Numbered from the stretch's first letter, positions 7,686 to 16,519 are shown. The stretch: DNA of 47,596 nt from Limnohabitans sp. (GCF_030158565.1 NZ_JAOASQ010000045.1:1-47596), one strand, 5' to 3'. Notes: generated from the letters alone by a model not told the origin. Numbers and translations are program-made.

Positions 7686-9647
7686 ATGAGTTCCACCATT
7701 TACCAACCGAGCGCAGACTTCGTTAAAAACGCCAACGTCTCGGGCATGGCCGCTTACGAAGCCCTGTGCAAAGAAGCCGAAACCGACTACCAAGGCTACT
7801 GGGGCCGTCTGGCCAAAGAGCTGATCACCTGGAAGACGCCTTTCACCAAGGTGCTCGACGAGTCCAATGCCCCTTTCTTCAAGTGGTTTGAAGACGGCAC
7901 TCTGAACGTGTCTTACAACTGCCTGGACCGCAACGTCGAAAAAGGCTTGGGCGACAAGACCGCCATCATCTTCGAAGCCGACGGCGGCGAAGTGACCAAG
8001 GTCACCTACAGCCAGCTGCTGGCCAAGACCTGCCAATACGCCAATGCCTTGAAGAGCTTGGGCATCAAAAAAGGTGACCGCGTCGTCATCTACATCTCCA
8101 TGTCCATCGAAGGCGTGGCCGCCATGCAGGCCTGCGCCCGCATTGGCGCGACCCACTCGGTGGTGTTCGGTGGCTTCTCGGCTCAATCGCTGCGTGACCG
8201 CATCGAAGACACCGGCGCAGTCGCCGTCATCACCGCCGACAACCAAGTACGCGGTGGCAAGCTGCTGCCTTTGAAGTCCATCGTGGACGAAGCCATCGCC
8301 TTGGGCGGTTGCGATGCCATCAAGAACGTGCTGGTCGTCAAGCGCTCGGGCGCTGACATCGCCATGACCGCAGGCCGCGACCTGTGGATGGCCGATGTGG
8401 CGGACAAGCAAGCCACTACCTGCGAGCCAGAGTGGGTGAGCGCTGAACACCCCTTGTTCTTGCTCTACACCTCGGGCTCCACCGGCAAGCCAAAAGGCGT
8501 GCAACACAGCACCGGCGGTTACCTGCTGCACGCCGCTTTGACCACCAAGTGGACCTTCGACTTGAAGGCCGACGACGTCTTCTGGTGCACGGCCGACATC
8601 GGCTGGGTCACAGGCCACACCTACATCACCTACGGCCCCTTGGCTCTGGGCGGCACTGAAATCGTGTTCGAAGGCGTGCCCACTTACCCCGACGCTGGCC
8701 GCTTCTGGAAGATGATCCAGGACCACAAAGTCTCGATCTTCTACACCGCGCCCACCGCCATCCGCTCGCTCATCAAGGCTGCGGAAGCCAACGATGCTGT
8801 GCACCCCAAGAGCTACAACCTGTCCAGCCTGCGCCTCTTGGGCTCGGTTGGCGAGCCAATCAACCCCGCCGCATGGGAATGGTACTACGAGCACGTGGGC
8901 GGCAGCCGCTGCCCCATCGTGGACACTTTCTGGCAAACCGAAACCGGTGGCCACATGATCACCCCGTTGCCCGGTGTGACCCCCATGGTGCCCGGTTCCT
9001 GCACACTGCCTTTCCCCGGCATTCAGGCTGCCATCGTGAGCGAAACCGGCGAAGACATGCCCAATGGCCAAGGTGGTATTTTGGTCGTCAAGAAGCCTTG
9101 GCCTTCCATGATCCGCAACATCTGGGGCGACCCCGAGCGCTTCAAGAAGAGCTACTACCCTGAAGACTTCAAGGGCAAGTACTACCTGGCTGGCGACGGC
9201 GCGATCCGCGACGAAAAGACCGGCTACTTCACCATCACCGGCCGCATCGACGACGTGCTGAACGTGTCGGGTCACCGCATGGGCACGATGGAAATCGAAT
9301 CGGCTCTGGTCAGCTGCACCGAGCTGGTGGCCGAAGCCGCCGTGGTGGGCCGCCCTGACGACACCACGGGTGAAGCGATTTGCGCCTTCGTGGTGCTCAA
9401 GCGTTCGTTGCCCAACACCGACGAAGGCAAGGCCATCGCCAAGCAATTGCGCGACCACATCGCCAAAGAGATCGGCCCGATTGCCAAGCCCAAAGACATC
9501 CGCTTTGGCGAGAACTTGCCCAAGACCCGTTCGGGCAAGATCATGCGTCGCCTGCTGCGCTCGCTGGCCAAAGGCGAAGAGATCACGCAAGACATCTCGA
9601 CACTGGAGAACCCCGCGATCCTGGGCCAGCTGGGTCAGGCTTACTGA
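7686..9647 (+). CDS. acs: Acetyl-CoA synthetase (AMP-forming)
   Basis: Activates acetate to acetyl-CoA via acetyl-AMP in the cytoplasm. The 653-residue length is normal. The adenylate-forming motif [13 protein letters not shown] lies near residue 260, the WQTETGG motif near residue 415, and the C-terminal TRSGKIMRR carries the catalytic lysine (Lys618), which in the family is controlled by reversible acetylation. The ATG follows GAGGAGACAAATCTG, a strong ribosome-binding site. It is monocistronic, with its own terminator at 9677-9705. Together with the phasin it points to active acetyl-CoA and PHB metabolism. Confidence 0.97.
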   Translation: MSSTIYQPSADFVKNANVSGMAAYEALCKEAETDYQGYWGRLAKELITWKTPFTKVLDESNAPFFKWFEDGTLNVSYNCLDRNVEKGLGDKTAIIFEADGGEVTKVTYSQLLAKTCQYANALKSLGIKKGDRVVIYISMSIEGVAAMQACARIGATHSVVFGGFSAQSLRDRIEDTGAVAVITADNQVRGGKLLPLKSIVDEAIALGGCDAIKNVLVVKRSGADIAMTAGRDLWMADVADKQATTCEPEWVSAEHPLFLLYTSGSTGKPKGVQHSTGGYLLHAALTTKWTFDLKADDVFWCTADIGWVTGHTYITYGPLALGGTEIVFEGVPTYPDAGRFWKMIQDHKVSIFYTAPTAIRSLIKAAEANDAVHPKSYNLSSLRLLGSVGEPINPAAWEWYYEHVGGSRCPIVDTFWQTETGGHMITPLPGVTPMVPGSCTLPFPGIQAAIVSETGEDMPNGQGGILVVKKPWPSMIRNIWGDPERFKKSYYPEDFKGKYYLAGDGAIRDEKTGYFTITGRIDDVLNVSGHRMGTMEIESALVSCTELVAEAAVVGRPDDTTGEAICAFVVLKRSLPNTDEGKAIAKQLRDHIAKEIGPIAKPKDIRFGENLPKTRSGKIMRRLLRSLAKGEEITQDISTLENPAILGQLGQAY

Positions 9648-9676
9648 TCTGCGCGGGCGCATGCCCGCCGCCCACC

Positions 9677-9705
9677 AAAAACGGCAGCCTCGGCTGCCGT
9701 TTTTG
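9677..9705 (+). terminator. Rho-independent terminator after acs
   Basis: ACGGCAGCC-TC-GGCTGCCGT followed by TTTTGTT, with AAAA upstream, 33 bases past the acs stop codon. Confidence 0.85.
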
Positions 9706-9877
9706 TTGCTGGCGCGATCCTGATGATGGGTCTGGGCTTTCTCTGGCGTCCACAGATTGCATCTTCAACAGATGAATCCATTTGTAAAAAGTAAGAAAAA
9801 CATCTCTTGAGTTGGAATATTGGGTCATAAAAAATTCATTTACATGTTTAAATGATGACTTGCTACATACCTTGTCG

Positions 9878-10948
9878 ATGAGACTTGGTCCTCTTTTTAT
9901 GAACTTCCAAGCTATGACTGTTTTGACTGTCCTGATCGGGATTTTTTTGGTGTTGTGGATCGTTTTGCAGCATTTTCAGCTGCTGTCCAGCAGACGGGAA
10001 TTATTTGCCGAGCAATCGCGTATTCGGGATCTTGCCCGCTTGCAATCCGAGCTGCGTGACAGAGTCAACCTTCATGAAGAAGACGCGCGCCAACTCAATG
10101 ATCAACATGCTGTGGCACTTCAGAGTTTGGATACGGCCAATCGCAGCATGACAGAGCTGCAGTCTCAACTGCTTGCGTCTCAAGGCCAAGTTCGTCATTT
10201 GGAGCAAGCGCTCGCAGGGGCCCAAAACGCGCATGCACAGTCTCAAAATCAATGCAATGCCTTGAAACTGGAACATCACCAGGTTTTGAAAGACAAGGAA
10301 GCAGAACACCTTCAGCAGCATCAGGCGCAACTCGATTTGACTGAGCAAAAAGTCAATCAAATGACCCAGCACACAGCTGCGCTGACCACTGATTTGAAGG
10401 GCGTGCAAGCGGCTCTGCAAACTTCTCGCAGCGAGCATGCGCAAGCTGTTCAGCTGGTGCAAGAGCTTCGTCGCAAAGTCGAGCAACTGGAAGCGCTTCA
10501 TCTTGAAACCGATCAGCGACTGAAGCAACAACTGGTTTTGACTGAGCGAAGTGACATGAATGCTCAAAAGTCAGCCCAGGAGTTGGCCAATTCTCACGTG
10601 AGGTCGTCGCAATTGCAGGCGGAGACCCAGCAACTCCAGCAAGCCAACCGTCAATTGCAAGAGTCTTGGCAGCAAGAAAAAAGCACTTGGGTGCGGTCAC
10701 TGGAGCAGCAGCAGTCTGTGCATCAAGCTCAATTGCAAGAGCTTGGACAGTCGCACCAAAATTCATTGGCTCAGGCTTTGTCTGGTGCAGCCAATGAGCT
10801 GCAAACGTTGGAAAAAGCCTTGATCGAAAAAATGCAAGGCATGGCCCAGACGCACGCACAAGAACATGCCCGCACACAAAACGAATTGACCAATCTGCAA
10901 CAGCAATTCCAGGAGCTTGGTCAAAGTCGTGCTGCGCTGGAGGTGTAA
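9878..10948 (+). CDS. Membrane-anchored coiled-coil protein, C-terminus cut by an in-frame stop
   Basis: A 356-residue protein, if started at ATG 9878; ATG 9899 and an upstream TTG at 9812 are alternatives, and none has a clear ribosome-binding site. A single N-terminal membrane segment (MTVLTVLIGIFLVLWIVLQ) is followed by over 300 residues of continuous coiled coil very rich in Gln, Leu, Ala and His, with no catalytic domain. The layout recalls the N-terminal half of RmuC, but no RmuC domain follows. The coding sequence and its leader (9770-9880) look more AT-rich than the neighbours. The frame continues after the TAA at 10946-10948 for another 46 coiled-coil-like codons, so this may be a truncated allele. 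Function unknown. Confidence 0.6.
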   Translation: MRLGPLFMNFQAMTVLTVLIGIFLVLWIVLQHFQLLSSRRELFAEQSRIRDLARLQSELRDRVNLHEEDARQLNDQHAVALQSLDTANRSMTELQSQLLASQGQVRHLEQALAGAQNAHAQSQNQCNALKLEHHQVLKDKEAEHLQQHQAQLDLTEQKVNQMTQHTAALTTDLKGVQAALQTSRSEHAQAVQLVQELRRKVEQLEALHLETDQRLKQQLVLTERSDMNAQKSAQELANSHVRSSQLQAETQQLQQANRQLQESWQQEKSTWVRSLEQQQSVHQAQLQELGQSHQNSLAQALSGAANELQTLEKALIEKMQGMAQTHAQEHARTQNELTNLQQQFQELGQSRAALEV

Positions 10949-11089
10949 TTGCATGCTTCACACCATCAGAAGCAGGCGGTTCAAGACAGGGTCATGGATT
11001 TTGAAAAACGTTGGAGCCAACTGTCCCACGAACAGCAACAAGCCCACGAAATGCTCATGAACCTGAAGTCGTTGGTGGCGGCGTCCTGA
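10949..11089 (+). pseudogene. Detached C-terminal remnant of the coiled-coil gene
   Basis: Directly after the TAA stop, the same reading frame encodes 46 further residues (beginning LHASHHQKQAVQDRV and ending SLVAAS) before TGA at 11087-11089. Composition (Gln, His, Lys, Leu heptads) matches the upstream coiled coil, so a nonsense mutation or stop readthrough is likely. An internal ATG at 10994 has no visible ribosome-binding site. Confidence 0.6.
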
Positions 11090-11096
11090 TCAGGGC

Positions 11097-12905
11097 TCAG
11101 TCGCCCAACACGACACCTTCGCGGCGCGGGTCAGCGCCGCCAAACCAGCCCGTGGGTGTGCGCTCGATCGCTTGCAAGCCGCTGGTCATGTCCATCTCAC
11201 GCACCACATGCCCACGGGCTTTGAGCGCATCGATGGTGCTGGCTGGAAAACCTTGGGCTTCGAGCAGGGTGGGGCCGTTGAGAGAGCCAAAGTTGGGCAG
11301 GCTGACCGCTTGCTGTGCGTTCAAGCCCCAATGCAGCGTGCCGGTGAGCAGCTTGGCCGTGTAGTGGATGATCAGCGCCCCGCCTGGACTGCCGCCGCTC
11401 ATCAGCAATTGACCGGTGGTTTTGTCGAACACCAGCGTGGGCGACATGGACGAGCGGGGCCGCTTGCCGGGCTCGACCCGGTTGGCGATGGGACGACCTT
11501 GCGCATCGGCAGGCACAAAGCTGAAATCGGTCAACTGGTTGTTGAGCAAAAAGCCACCCGGGCGGGATGGGTCGGTCGTGACCATGCGCCGCGCACCAAA
11601 CGCGGCTTCAATGGTCGTGGTCATGGCCACGGCGCGGCCTTTGGCGTCGACCACGCTGATGTGGCTGGTGCCGTATTCGGTTTGCATGGGCATGGGCGCC
11701 CAGCTGGTTTGGACACCACCGGGCAGCCCTGGTGTGGCCACTTTCATGGACTGCGTGCCGATGAGTCGGCTGCGTTCACGCAAGTAGGCCGGGGCCAGCA
11801 GGCTGCGCCAATCACCGCCAGGCGCACTCACAAAGTCGGGGTCTGCCACGTACTGCGCACGGTCGGCAAAAGCCAGGCGCGAGGCTTCGGTGTAGCGGTG
11901 CAAAAAGTCGGCGGAGGGCAGGCCATTTGAAAATGCTGCGCCTTGAGCCGAGGTATGGTCCAGTATGCCCAGAATTTGCCCGATGGCGATTTGACCCGAG
12001 GACGGTGGTGGAAAGCCGCAGATGCGGTACAGGCGTGCTTGGGCCATGTGGTCAAAGCACAGGGCTTCACGTTCACGGGCTTGGTAGTCGCGCAAGTCTT
12101 GCAAAGTCAATGTGCCCGGCCGAGGTGCTTGGGCGCTGCGGGCCACGATGGCCTGGGCCACCGGTCCTTCGTGCAGGGCGCGACTGCCTTCGGCGGCGAT
12201 GCGGCGCAGTACATGGGCATATTCCGGGTTGCGCAGCACATGGCCTACGGGCCAGGCTTGGCCCTCGGTGTTGTAAAAGAAGCGCTCGGCCAGTGGGTCT
12301 TTTTTCAAATGCGGATCGGTTTGCAGCAGCGTGTGCAGGCGCGGGCTGACCTTGAAGCCCTGCTCGGCCAGTGTAATGGCGGGCTCGAACAGCTGTGCCC
12401 AGGGCAGCTGACCGTGTTGCCGGTGGGCCGCTTCCAACATGCGCACCGCACCAGGCACGCCCACCGATCGCCCGCTGAGCACGGCCTCGTCAAAAGGCAA
12501 CGGCTTGCCGTCCGTGCCCATGAACATGTCGCCCGTGGCAGCTGCTGGGGCGGTCTCGCGCCCGTCATGCGCTGTGACTTTTTGCCCATCAAAGTGCAGT
12601 AAAAAAGCGCCACCGGCAATGCCGCTGGACTGCGGCTCTACCAGACCCAGCACCATCTGCACCGCAATGGCTGCATCCAGCGCCGAGCCACCCGCCCGCA
12701 GAATCTGCAGCCCTGCATCGGTGGCCAGCGGGTTGGCTGCCGCCACCGCCTGCTGGGCATAAGCCCATCCCGGCTTGTCGGTCATGCCGCTGGCGGCTTC
12801 GGGTTGCTCGGGCACGCTGTAGCGCCAGCTGGTGCTGGGTGTTGGCGATGCGCAAGCGCCAAGCAGCGCTAAAGTGATCAAGCTCAGTGGCAGGGTTTTA
12901 CTCAT
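11097..12905 (-). CDS. ggt: Gamma-glutamyltransferase, predicted lipoprotein
   Basis: Cleaves the gamma-glutamyl bond of glutathione and related peptides in the periplasm. The 602-residue precursor is autoprocessed into two subunits. The N-terminus carries a lipobox (LLGAC, lipidated Cys18), so the enzyme is probably membrane-tethered. The catalytic threonine is Thr413 in YGTSHISVVD, the standard start of the small subunit. GGxPGG-type residues (MSGGSPGGALI) near 500 form the oxyanion region. It lies downstream of the short-chain dehydrogenase gene on the same strand, separated by a UUCG-loop hairpin. Confidence 0.95.
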   Translation of the reverse strand: MSKTLPLSLITLALLGACASPTPSTSWRYSVPEQPEAASGMTDKPGWAYAQQAVAAANPLATDAGLQILRAGGSALDAAIAVQMVLGLVEPQSSGIAGGAFLLHFDGQKVTAHDGRETAPAAATGDMFMGTDGKPLPFDEAVLSGRSVGVPGAVRMLEAAHRQHGQLPWAQLFEPAITLAEQGFKVSPRLHTLLQTDPHLKKDPLAERFFYNTEGQAWPVGHVLRNPEYAHVLRRIAAEGSRALHEGPVAQAIVARSAQAPRPGTLTLQDLRDYQAREREALCFDHMAQARLYRICGFPPPSSGQIAIGQILGILDHTSAQGAAFSNGLPSADFLHRYTEASRLAFADRAQYVADPDFVSAPGGDWRSLLAPAYLRERSRLIGTQSMKVATPGLPGGVQTSWAPMPMQTEYGTSHISVVDAKGRAVAMTTTIEAAFGARRMVTTDPSRPGGFLLNNQLTDFSFVPADAQGRPIANRVEPGKRPRSSMSPTLVFDKTTGQLLMSGGSPGGALIIHYTAKLLTGTLHWGLNAQQAVSLPNFGSLNGPTLLEAQGFPASTIDALKARGHVVREMDMTSGLQAIERTPTGWFGGADPRREGVVLGD

Positions 12906-12941
12906 GAGGCCTCCGTTTCACTGCATGCTAGCCCCAAAACG

Positions 12942-12964
12942 ACAACAGGCCCCGAAGGGCCTGT
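12942..12964 (-). terminator. Hairpin with UUCG tetraloop between SDR and ggt
   Basis: Read on the minus strand, ACAGGCCC-TTCG-GGGCCTGT forms an eight-base stem closed by the very stable C(UUCG)G loop, followed by a weak T tract (TGTCGTTTTGG). It sits 24 bases after the dehydrogenase stop and upstream of ggt, so probably ends or attenuates that transcript. Confidence 0.6.
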
Positions 12965-12988
12965 CGCGCAGGGAGGCGAAGCCTCAAC

Positions 12989-13747
12989 TTATTTCGGTGC
13001 CAAGCGGATCGCGCCGTCCAGGCGGATGACTTCGCCGTTGAGCATGTCGTTTTCAATGATGTGCTTGGCCAGCTTGGCGTAGTCCTGGGGGGTGCCCAGG
13101 CGGCTAGGGAAGGGCACGCCCGCGGCCAGGGCGTCTTGCACCTCTTGGGGCATGCCAAACAGCATGGGGGTGCCGAAGATGCCGGGGGCGATCGTCATGT
13201 TGCGGATGCCGTTGCGGGCCAGATCGCGGGCGATGGGCAGCGTCATGCCGACCACGCCGCCTTTGGACGCGGCGTAAGCGGCCTGGCCGATCTGGCCGTC
13301 GTAGGCGGCCACGCTGGCGGTGCTGATCAGCACGCCGCGCTCGCCGGTGGCTTCGGGCTCGTTTTTGCACATGGCTTCCGATGCCAGGCGGATCATGTTG
13401 AAGGTGCCCACCAGGTTGACCATGATGGTCTTGGTGTAGACGGCCAGGCTGTGCGCGCCGTTTTTGCCCACGGTTTTTTCGGCGGGGGCAATGCCTGCGC
13501 AGTTGACCAGGCCCATGAGCTTGCCCATGGACACGGCCTTGGCCACAACAGCTTGGCCGTCGGCTTCGTTGCTCACATCGCATTTGACGAAGGCGCCGCC
13601 GAGTTCTTTGGCGACCGCTTCGCCTTTTTCGGCTTGCATGTCGGCGATCACCACTTTGCCGCCGTTGGCCGCCAGCATGCGCGCGGTGCCTTCACCCAGG
13701 CCCGATGCGCCGCCGGTGACGATGAAAACCTTGCCTTGAATGTCCAT
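12989..13747 (-). CDS. Short-chain dehydrogenase, 3-hydroxyacyl-CoA dehydrogenase type 2-like
   Basis: A 252-residue Rossmann-fold enzyme. The NAD-binding motif [10 protein letters not shown] is near residue 11, the NCAG motif near 82, and the catalytic Ser-Tyr-Lys set is in [21 protein letters not shown] (about residues 142-162). The length and the insert after [11 protein letters not shown] resemble the mitochondrial HSD10/3-hydroxyacyl-CoA dehydrogenase type 2 group, acting in branched-chain amino acid or fatty acid breakdown. A perfect palindrome lies 19 bases upstream of the start codon and suggests control by an acyl-CoA-responsive regulator. The ribosome-binding site is AGGAGTG. Confidence 0.88.
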   Translation of the reverse strand: MDIQGKVFIVTGGASGLGEGTARMLAANGGKVVIADMQAEKGEAVAKELGGAFVKCDVSNEADGQAVVAKAVSMGKLMGLVNCAGIAPAEKTVGKNGAHSLAVYTKTIMVNLVGTFNMIRLASEAMCKNEPEATGERGVLISTASVAAYDGQIGQAAYAASKGGVVGMTLPIARDLARNGIRNMTIAPGIFGTPMLFGMPQEVQDALAAGVPFPSRLGTPQDYAKLAKHIIENDMLNGEVIRLDGAIRLAPK

Positions 13748-13765
13748 GTCTCACTCCTGTTTCAG

Positions 13766-13786
13766 TTGACGTTACGTAAACGTCAA
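13766..13786 (-). promoter_or_regulatory. Palindromic operator upstream of the SDR gene
   Basis: Perfect seven-base arms TTGACGT and ACGTCAA surround TACGTAA. The site lies 19-39 bases before the dehydrogenase start. The ACGT-rich form resembles sites of regulators of branched-chain amino acid and fatty acid breakdown in proteobacteria (LiuR-like, MerR family). The identity of the regulator is inference. Confidence 0.6.
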
Positions 13787-13960
13787 TTATGCACATTCGC
13801 GGCCTGTTCGGGTAGTCCACGCGTGCGGATGTAACGGTTTTCAAGTACGGCGCCTACGTCAAAAAGTGGATTGGCTGGCTTGCTGCCGCTGCTTAGCATG
13901 GCTTGTCCGTCAGACCCATCGGTCTGGCGTAGCGCAATGAAGACCCCACAGGAGGCATGC

Positions 13961-15130
13961 ATGGTTTCAAGCTTGGCGTTGGGCCCAGACCGTTTGGTCG
14001 AGACCGATGAAAACTGGCGCAGGGCGGCTGATTTGTTGTCAACCGCCGGCATCACGGTGGGGGGGAGTCAGCCTTGGGATATGCAAGTACACCACCCGGC
14101 GACCTTTGACCGCATCCTGACCCGTGGCAGTTTGGGTTTGGGTGAGAGTTACATGGACGGCTGGTGGGATTGCGAGGCGGTGGATGAATTCATCGCCAGG
14201 ATCTTGCGGGCACGGCTGGACCAGCAGGTCGGCCGTGCAGGCTGGATTTGGGCATCGCTGAAAGCGCGTTTGACCAATTTGCAGTCCGAGCAGCGGGCCT
14301 GGCAGGTGGGCGAAGTCCATTACGACCTGGGCAATGATCTGTACGAGGCCATGCTCGACCCGTCCATGGCCTACAGCTGTGGCTATTGGGCGCAAGCCAG
14401 CGATTTGCAGGGGGCGCAGCAAGCCAAGCTGGACCTGATATGTCAGAAGTTGCAATTGCGCCCCGGCATGAGTTTGCTGGACATTGGTTGCGGCTGGGGC
14501 AGCCTGATGCTGTTTGCGGCTCAGCATTACGGCGTGCAATGCGTGGGGCTGACCATTTCCAAAGAGCAGGCCCGTTTGGGGGCGCACAAAGCGGGCACTT
14601 TGCCTGTTCGCTTTGAGCTGGCCGATTACCGGCAGTTCAATCTGCAGGGGGCTCAACGCTTTGACCGTGTCGCTTCGGTCGGCATGTTCGAGCATGTGGG
14701 GCACAAGAACTACCGCAGTTACTTCGACATGGCCAGGCGCTGTTTGCGTGATGATGGTTTGTTTTTGCTGCACACGATTGGCAAAAACCATGCGGGCTCA
14801 GCGATCGACCCGTGGATTGAGCGTTACATCTTTCCCAACGGGGTGTTGCCCTCGGCTTCAGAGATCGGGTTTTACAGCGAGCACGATTTCGTCATGGAGG
14901 ACTGGCACAACTTCGGTGTGGACTATGACAAGACCCTGATGGCATGGCACCAACGTTTTGAAGCGGCCTGGCCCGACTTGCGGGCCAAGTACGGCGAGCG
15001 CTTTTACCGCATGTGGCGCTATTACCTGCTGTGCTGCGCGGGCACCTTCCGGTCACGCGACAACCAGCTTTGGCAGGTGGTCTTTTCGCCAAAGGGGCAG
15101 GCGGGCGGCTATCGCCGACCACTGGCTTGA
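13961..15130 (+). CDS. cfa: Cyclopropane-fatty-acyl-phospholipid synthase family methyltransferase
   Basis: Adds a methylene group from S-adenosylmethionine to unsaturated acyl chains of membrane phospholipids. The 389-residue protein starts at ATG 13961, chosen for the AGGAGG five bases upstream; an ATG at 13937 is possible. Visible family features: DRILTRGSLGLGESYMDGWW in the N-terminal domain, HYDLGNDLYEAMLDPSMAYSCGYW, the SAM motif LDIGCGWGSL near residue 175, and GMFEHVGHKNY. The C-terminal YRMWRYYLLCCAGTFRSR is typical of Cfa. It is convergent with the small DUF3149 gene. Confidence 0.93.
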   Translation: MVSSLALGPDRLVETDENWRRAADLLSTAGITVGGSQPWDMQVHHPATFDRILTRGSLGLGESYMDGWWDCEAVDEFIARILRARLDQQVGRAGWIWASLKARLTNLQSEQRAWQVGEVHYDLGNDLYEAMLDPSMAYSCGYWAQASDLQGAQQAKLDLICQKLQLRPGMSLLDIGCGWGSLMLFAAQHYGVQCVGLTISKEQARLGAHKAGTLPVRFELADYRQFNLQGAQRFDRVASVGMFEHVGHKNYRSYFDMARRCLRDDGLFLLHTIGKNHAGSAIDPWIERYIFPNGVLPSASEIGFYSEHDFVMEDWHNFGVDYDKTLMAWHQRFEAAWPDLRAKYGERFYRMWRYYLLCCAGTFRSRDNQLWQVVFSPKGQAGGYRRPLA

Positions 15131-15144
15131 GCGCAGAAGGCGCC

Positions 15145-15273
15145 TTACTCGTTGGCGTTCATCTTGTGCACAAACATGCGCAGGAAGAAGGCGGCCATGA
15201 GCAGCATGAACACGATCACGCCCACACTCATCAGGCCATAGTCGGTAGAGAACAAGTCGAGCAGCATTTTCAT
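15145..15273 (-). CDS. DUF3149 small membrane protein, 42 residues
   Basis: A 42-residue product read from ATG 15273 to TAA 15145: MKMLLDLFSTDYGLMSVG, then a hydrophobic span (VIVFMLLMAAFFLRMFV) and a short basic tail HKMNANE. The N-terminal pattern (LLDLFSTDYGLMS) and single membrane segment match the DUF3149 family of tiny inner-membrane proteins common in Burkholderiales, function unknown. The start is preceded by GGACCTGAA, a plausible ribosome-binding site (GGA). It faces cfa tail to tail, 14 bases apart. Confidence 0.75.
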   Translation of the reverse strand: MKMLLDLFSTDYGLMSVGVIVFMLLMAAFFLRMFVHKMNANE

Positions 15274-15311
15274 TTCAGGTCCTTGAATGGGGCGACGTCT
15301 TCACTGTGCGC

Positions 15312-15400
15312 CGATCTGTCAGACTTGGGCTGATCTGTGTCAAGCGCCGCGCGACAATTCCTGCGGCCTCTGATCTTTGTCAAACTTATCTCGCTGATCT
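15312..15400. repeat. Imperfect direct repeats upstream of DUF423
   Basis: Between the DUF3149 and DUF423 genes, TGATCTGTGTCAAGC (15331) and TGATCTTTGTCAAAC (15371) recur exactly 40 bases apart. CGATCTGTCAGACTT (15312) and TGATCTGACATG (15396) add related copies. The spacing is close to four helical turns, which would suit binding of a regulator on one DNA face; this is inference. Confidence 0.4.
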
Positions 15401-15403
15401 GAC

Positions 15404-15790
15404 ATGCCTTCTTCCCGAATTTTTCTGATCCTGGGCGCCTTGAGCGCCGCACTGAGCGTGGTATTCAGTGCTGCCTTCGCCCATCTGCCCGCATTTGCCA
15501 ATGGCATCCCGGCCATGGTGCAAACCGCTTTGAGCCAGCAGCAGTTCCATGCCTTGGGCCTGATCTTGGTGGGGCTGGCCTTGGGCGGGCGTGGCCCGTC
15601 GCGCTGGTGGCTGGCCTCGGGCTGGCTCATGGCGCTGGGCATGGCCTTGTTCAGCTTCAACATTTACGCCCGCGCTTTGCTGGGGTTTGATGCTTGGCGT
15701 GCCCTGGTGCCCTGGGGCGGTAGCGCCTGGATCGCGGCCTGGCTGCTCCTGGCCGTGGGGGCATTCCGTCCTGGCTATGACACCCATTGA
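15404..15790 (+). CDS. DUF423 family membrane protein
   Basis: A 128-residue protein with four predicted membrane segments (residues 5-25, about 45-62, 68-90 and 103-122). The N-terminus ILGALSAALSVVFSAAFAHL and the central QQQFHALGLILVGL match the DUF423 (YwdK-like) family of small inner-membrane proteins without assigned function. Segment 1 resembles an uncleaved signal anchor. The start codon follows repeated GATCTG motifs and has no strong ribosome-binding site. The ahpC promoter region follows 106 bases downstream. Confidence 0.85.
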   Translation: MPSSRIFLILGALSAALSVVFSAAFAHLPAFANGIPAMVQTALSQQQFHALGLILVGLALGGRGPSRWWLASGWLMALGMALFSFNIYARALLGFDAWRALVPWGGSAWIAAWLLLAVGAFRPGYDTH

Positions 15791-15846
15791 AACTTCCAAT
15801 GGCTTTGACCTGCCAGTCGGGGTGGATTCGATTTATGATTCAACCC

Positions 15847-15862
15847 AATGAGTTTTCTCATT
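15847..15862 (+). promoter_or_regulatory. Perfect dyad upstream of ahpC
   Basis: AATGAG-TTTT-CTCATT is a perfect 16-base palindrome ending 34 bases before the ahpC start, with a TATGAT -10-like hexamer just upstream at 15833-15838. By context it could be a peroxide-regulator site (OxyR), but it does not fit the four-part ATAG consensus well. Confidence 0.4.
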
Positions 15863-15896
15863 CGATAGTTTTTTTCAACCAACCAAAGGAAACACC

Positions 15897-16460
15897 ATGT
15901 CCCTGATCAACACACAAGTTCAGCCATTCAAAACCCAAGCCTTCCACAATGGCAAGTTCATCGAAGTGACCGAGCAAAGCCTCAAGGGCAAGTGGAACGT
16001 GTTCATCTTCATGCCTGCGGCTTTCACCTTCAACTGCCCTACAGAAATCGAAGACGCGGCTGACAACTACGCAGCTTTCCAGAAAGCCGGCGCCGAGGTG
16101 TACATCATCACCACCGACACCCACTTCTCGCACAAAGTGTGGCACGAGACTTCGCCTGCTGTGGGCAAAGCCAAGTTCCCATTGGTCGGCGACCCAACAC
16201 ACGCTCTGACACGCGCTTTTGGCGTGCACATCGAAGAAGAAGGCCTGGCACTGCGCGGCACCTTCATCATCAACCCCGAGTTGACGATCAAGACCGTGGA
16301 AATCCACTCCAACGAAATCGCCCGTGACGTGTCCGAGACCCTGCGCAAGCTGACCGCTGCCCAGTACACCGCCGCCAACCCCGGCCAAGTGTGCCCCGCC
16401 AAGTGGAAAGAAGGCGCCAAGACTTTGGCTCCTTCCATCGACCTGGTCGGCAAGATCTAA
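15897..16460 (+). CDS. ahpC: Alkyl hydroperoxide reductase subunit C (peroxiredoxin)
   Basis: Reduces hydrogen peroxide, organic peroxides and peroxynitrite in the cytoplasm, and is re-reduced by AhpF. The 187-residue length equals the E. coli-type enzyme. The peroxidatic cysteine is Cys47 in FTFNCPTE and the resolving cysteine Cys166 in GQVCPAKW; the C-terminal tail ends LVGKI as usual. The asparagine before the peroxidatic cysteine is less usual than valine. The ATG follows AAAGGAAACACC. The partner ahpF starts 183 bases downstream after a set of hairpins. Confidence 0.97.
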   Translation: MSLINTQVQPFKTQAFHNGKFIEVTEQSLKGKWNVFIFMPAAFTFNCPTEIEDAADNYAAFQKAGAEVYIITTDTHFSHKVWHETSPAVGKAKFPLVGDPTHALTRAFGVHIEEEGLALRGTFIINPELTIKTVEIHSNEIARDVSETLRKLTAAQYTAANPGQVCPAKWKEGAKTLAPSIDLVGKI

Positions 16461-16472
16461 ATCTTGACTCCA

Positions 16473-16519
16473 AGCCCTGTTCTTCAGGGCTCTCAACACC
16501 CTGCAGCGCAGGGCGTTGA
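16473..16519 (+). other. Two tandem hairpins in the ahpC-ahpF spacer
   Basis: Hairpin 1 is AGCCCTG-TTCTT-CAGGGCT (16473-16491). Hairpin 2 pairs TCAACACCCTG with CAGGGCGTTGA (arms within 16492-16519, one A-C mismatch). A smaller stem, CCCGC-CATAA-GCGGG, lies further on near 16595-16610. No T tracts follow. They probably adjust the AhpC to AhpF ratio by RNA processing or partial termination. Confidence 0.5.

Noticed and set aside
7611..9662. 683-residue open frame opposite acs
   Set aside because: The same antisense shadow effect; acs is certain on the other strand.
9812..9877. TTG start for the coiled-coil protein
   Set aside because: No ribosome-binding site, and the extra residues lie before the membrane anchor in AT-rich leader DNA.
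15826..15870. Full OxyR site upstream of ahpC
   Set aside because: Only a palindrome is clear; the four-part ATAG pattern is not met, so only a dyad was reported.
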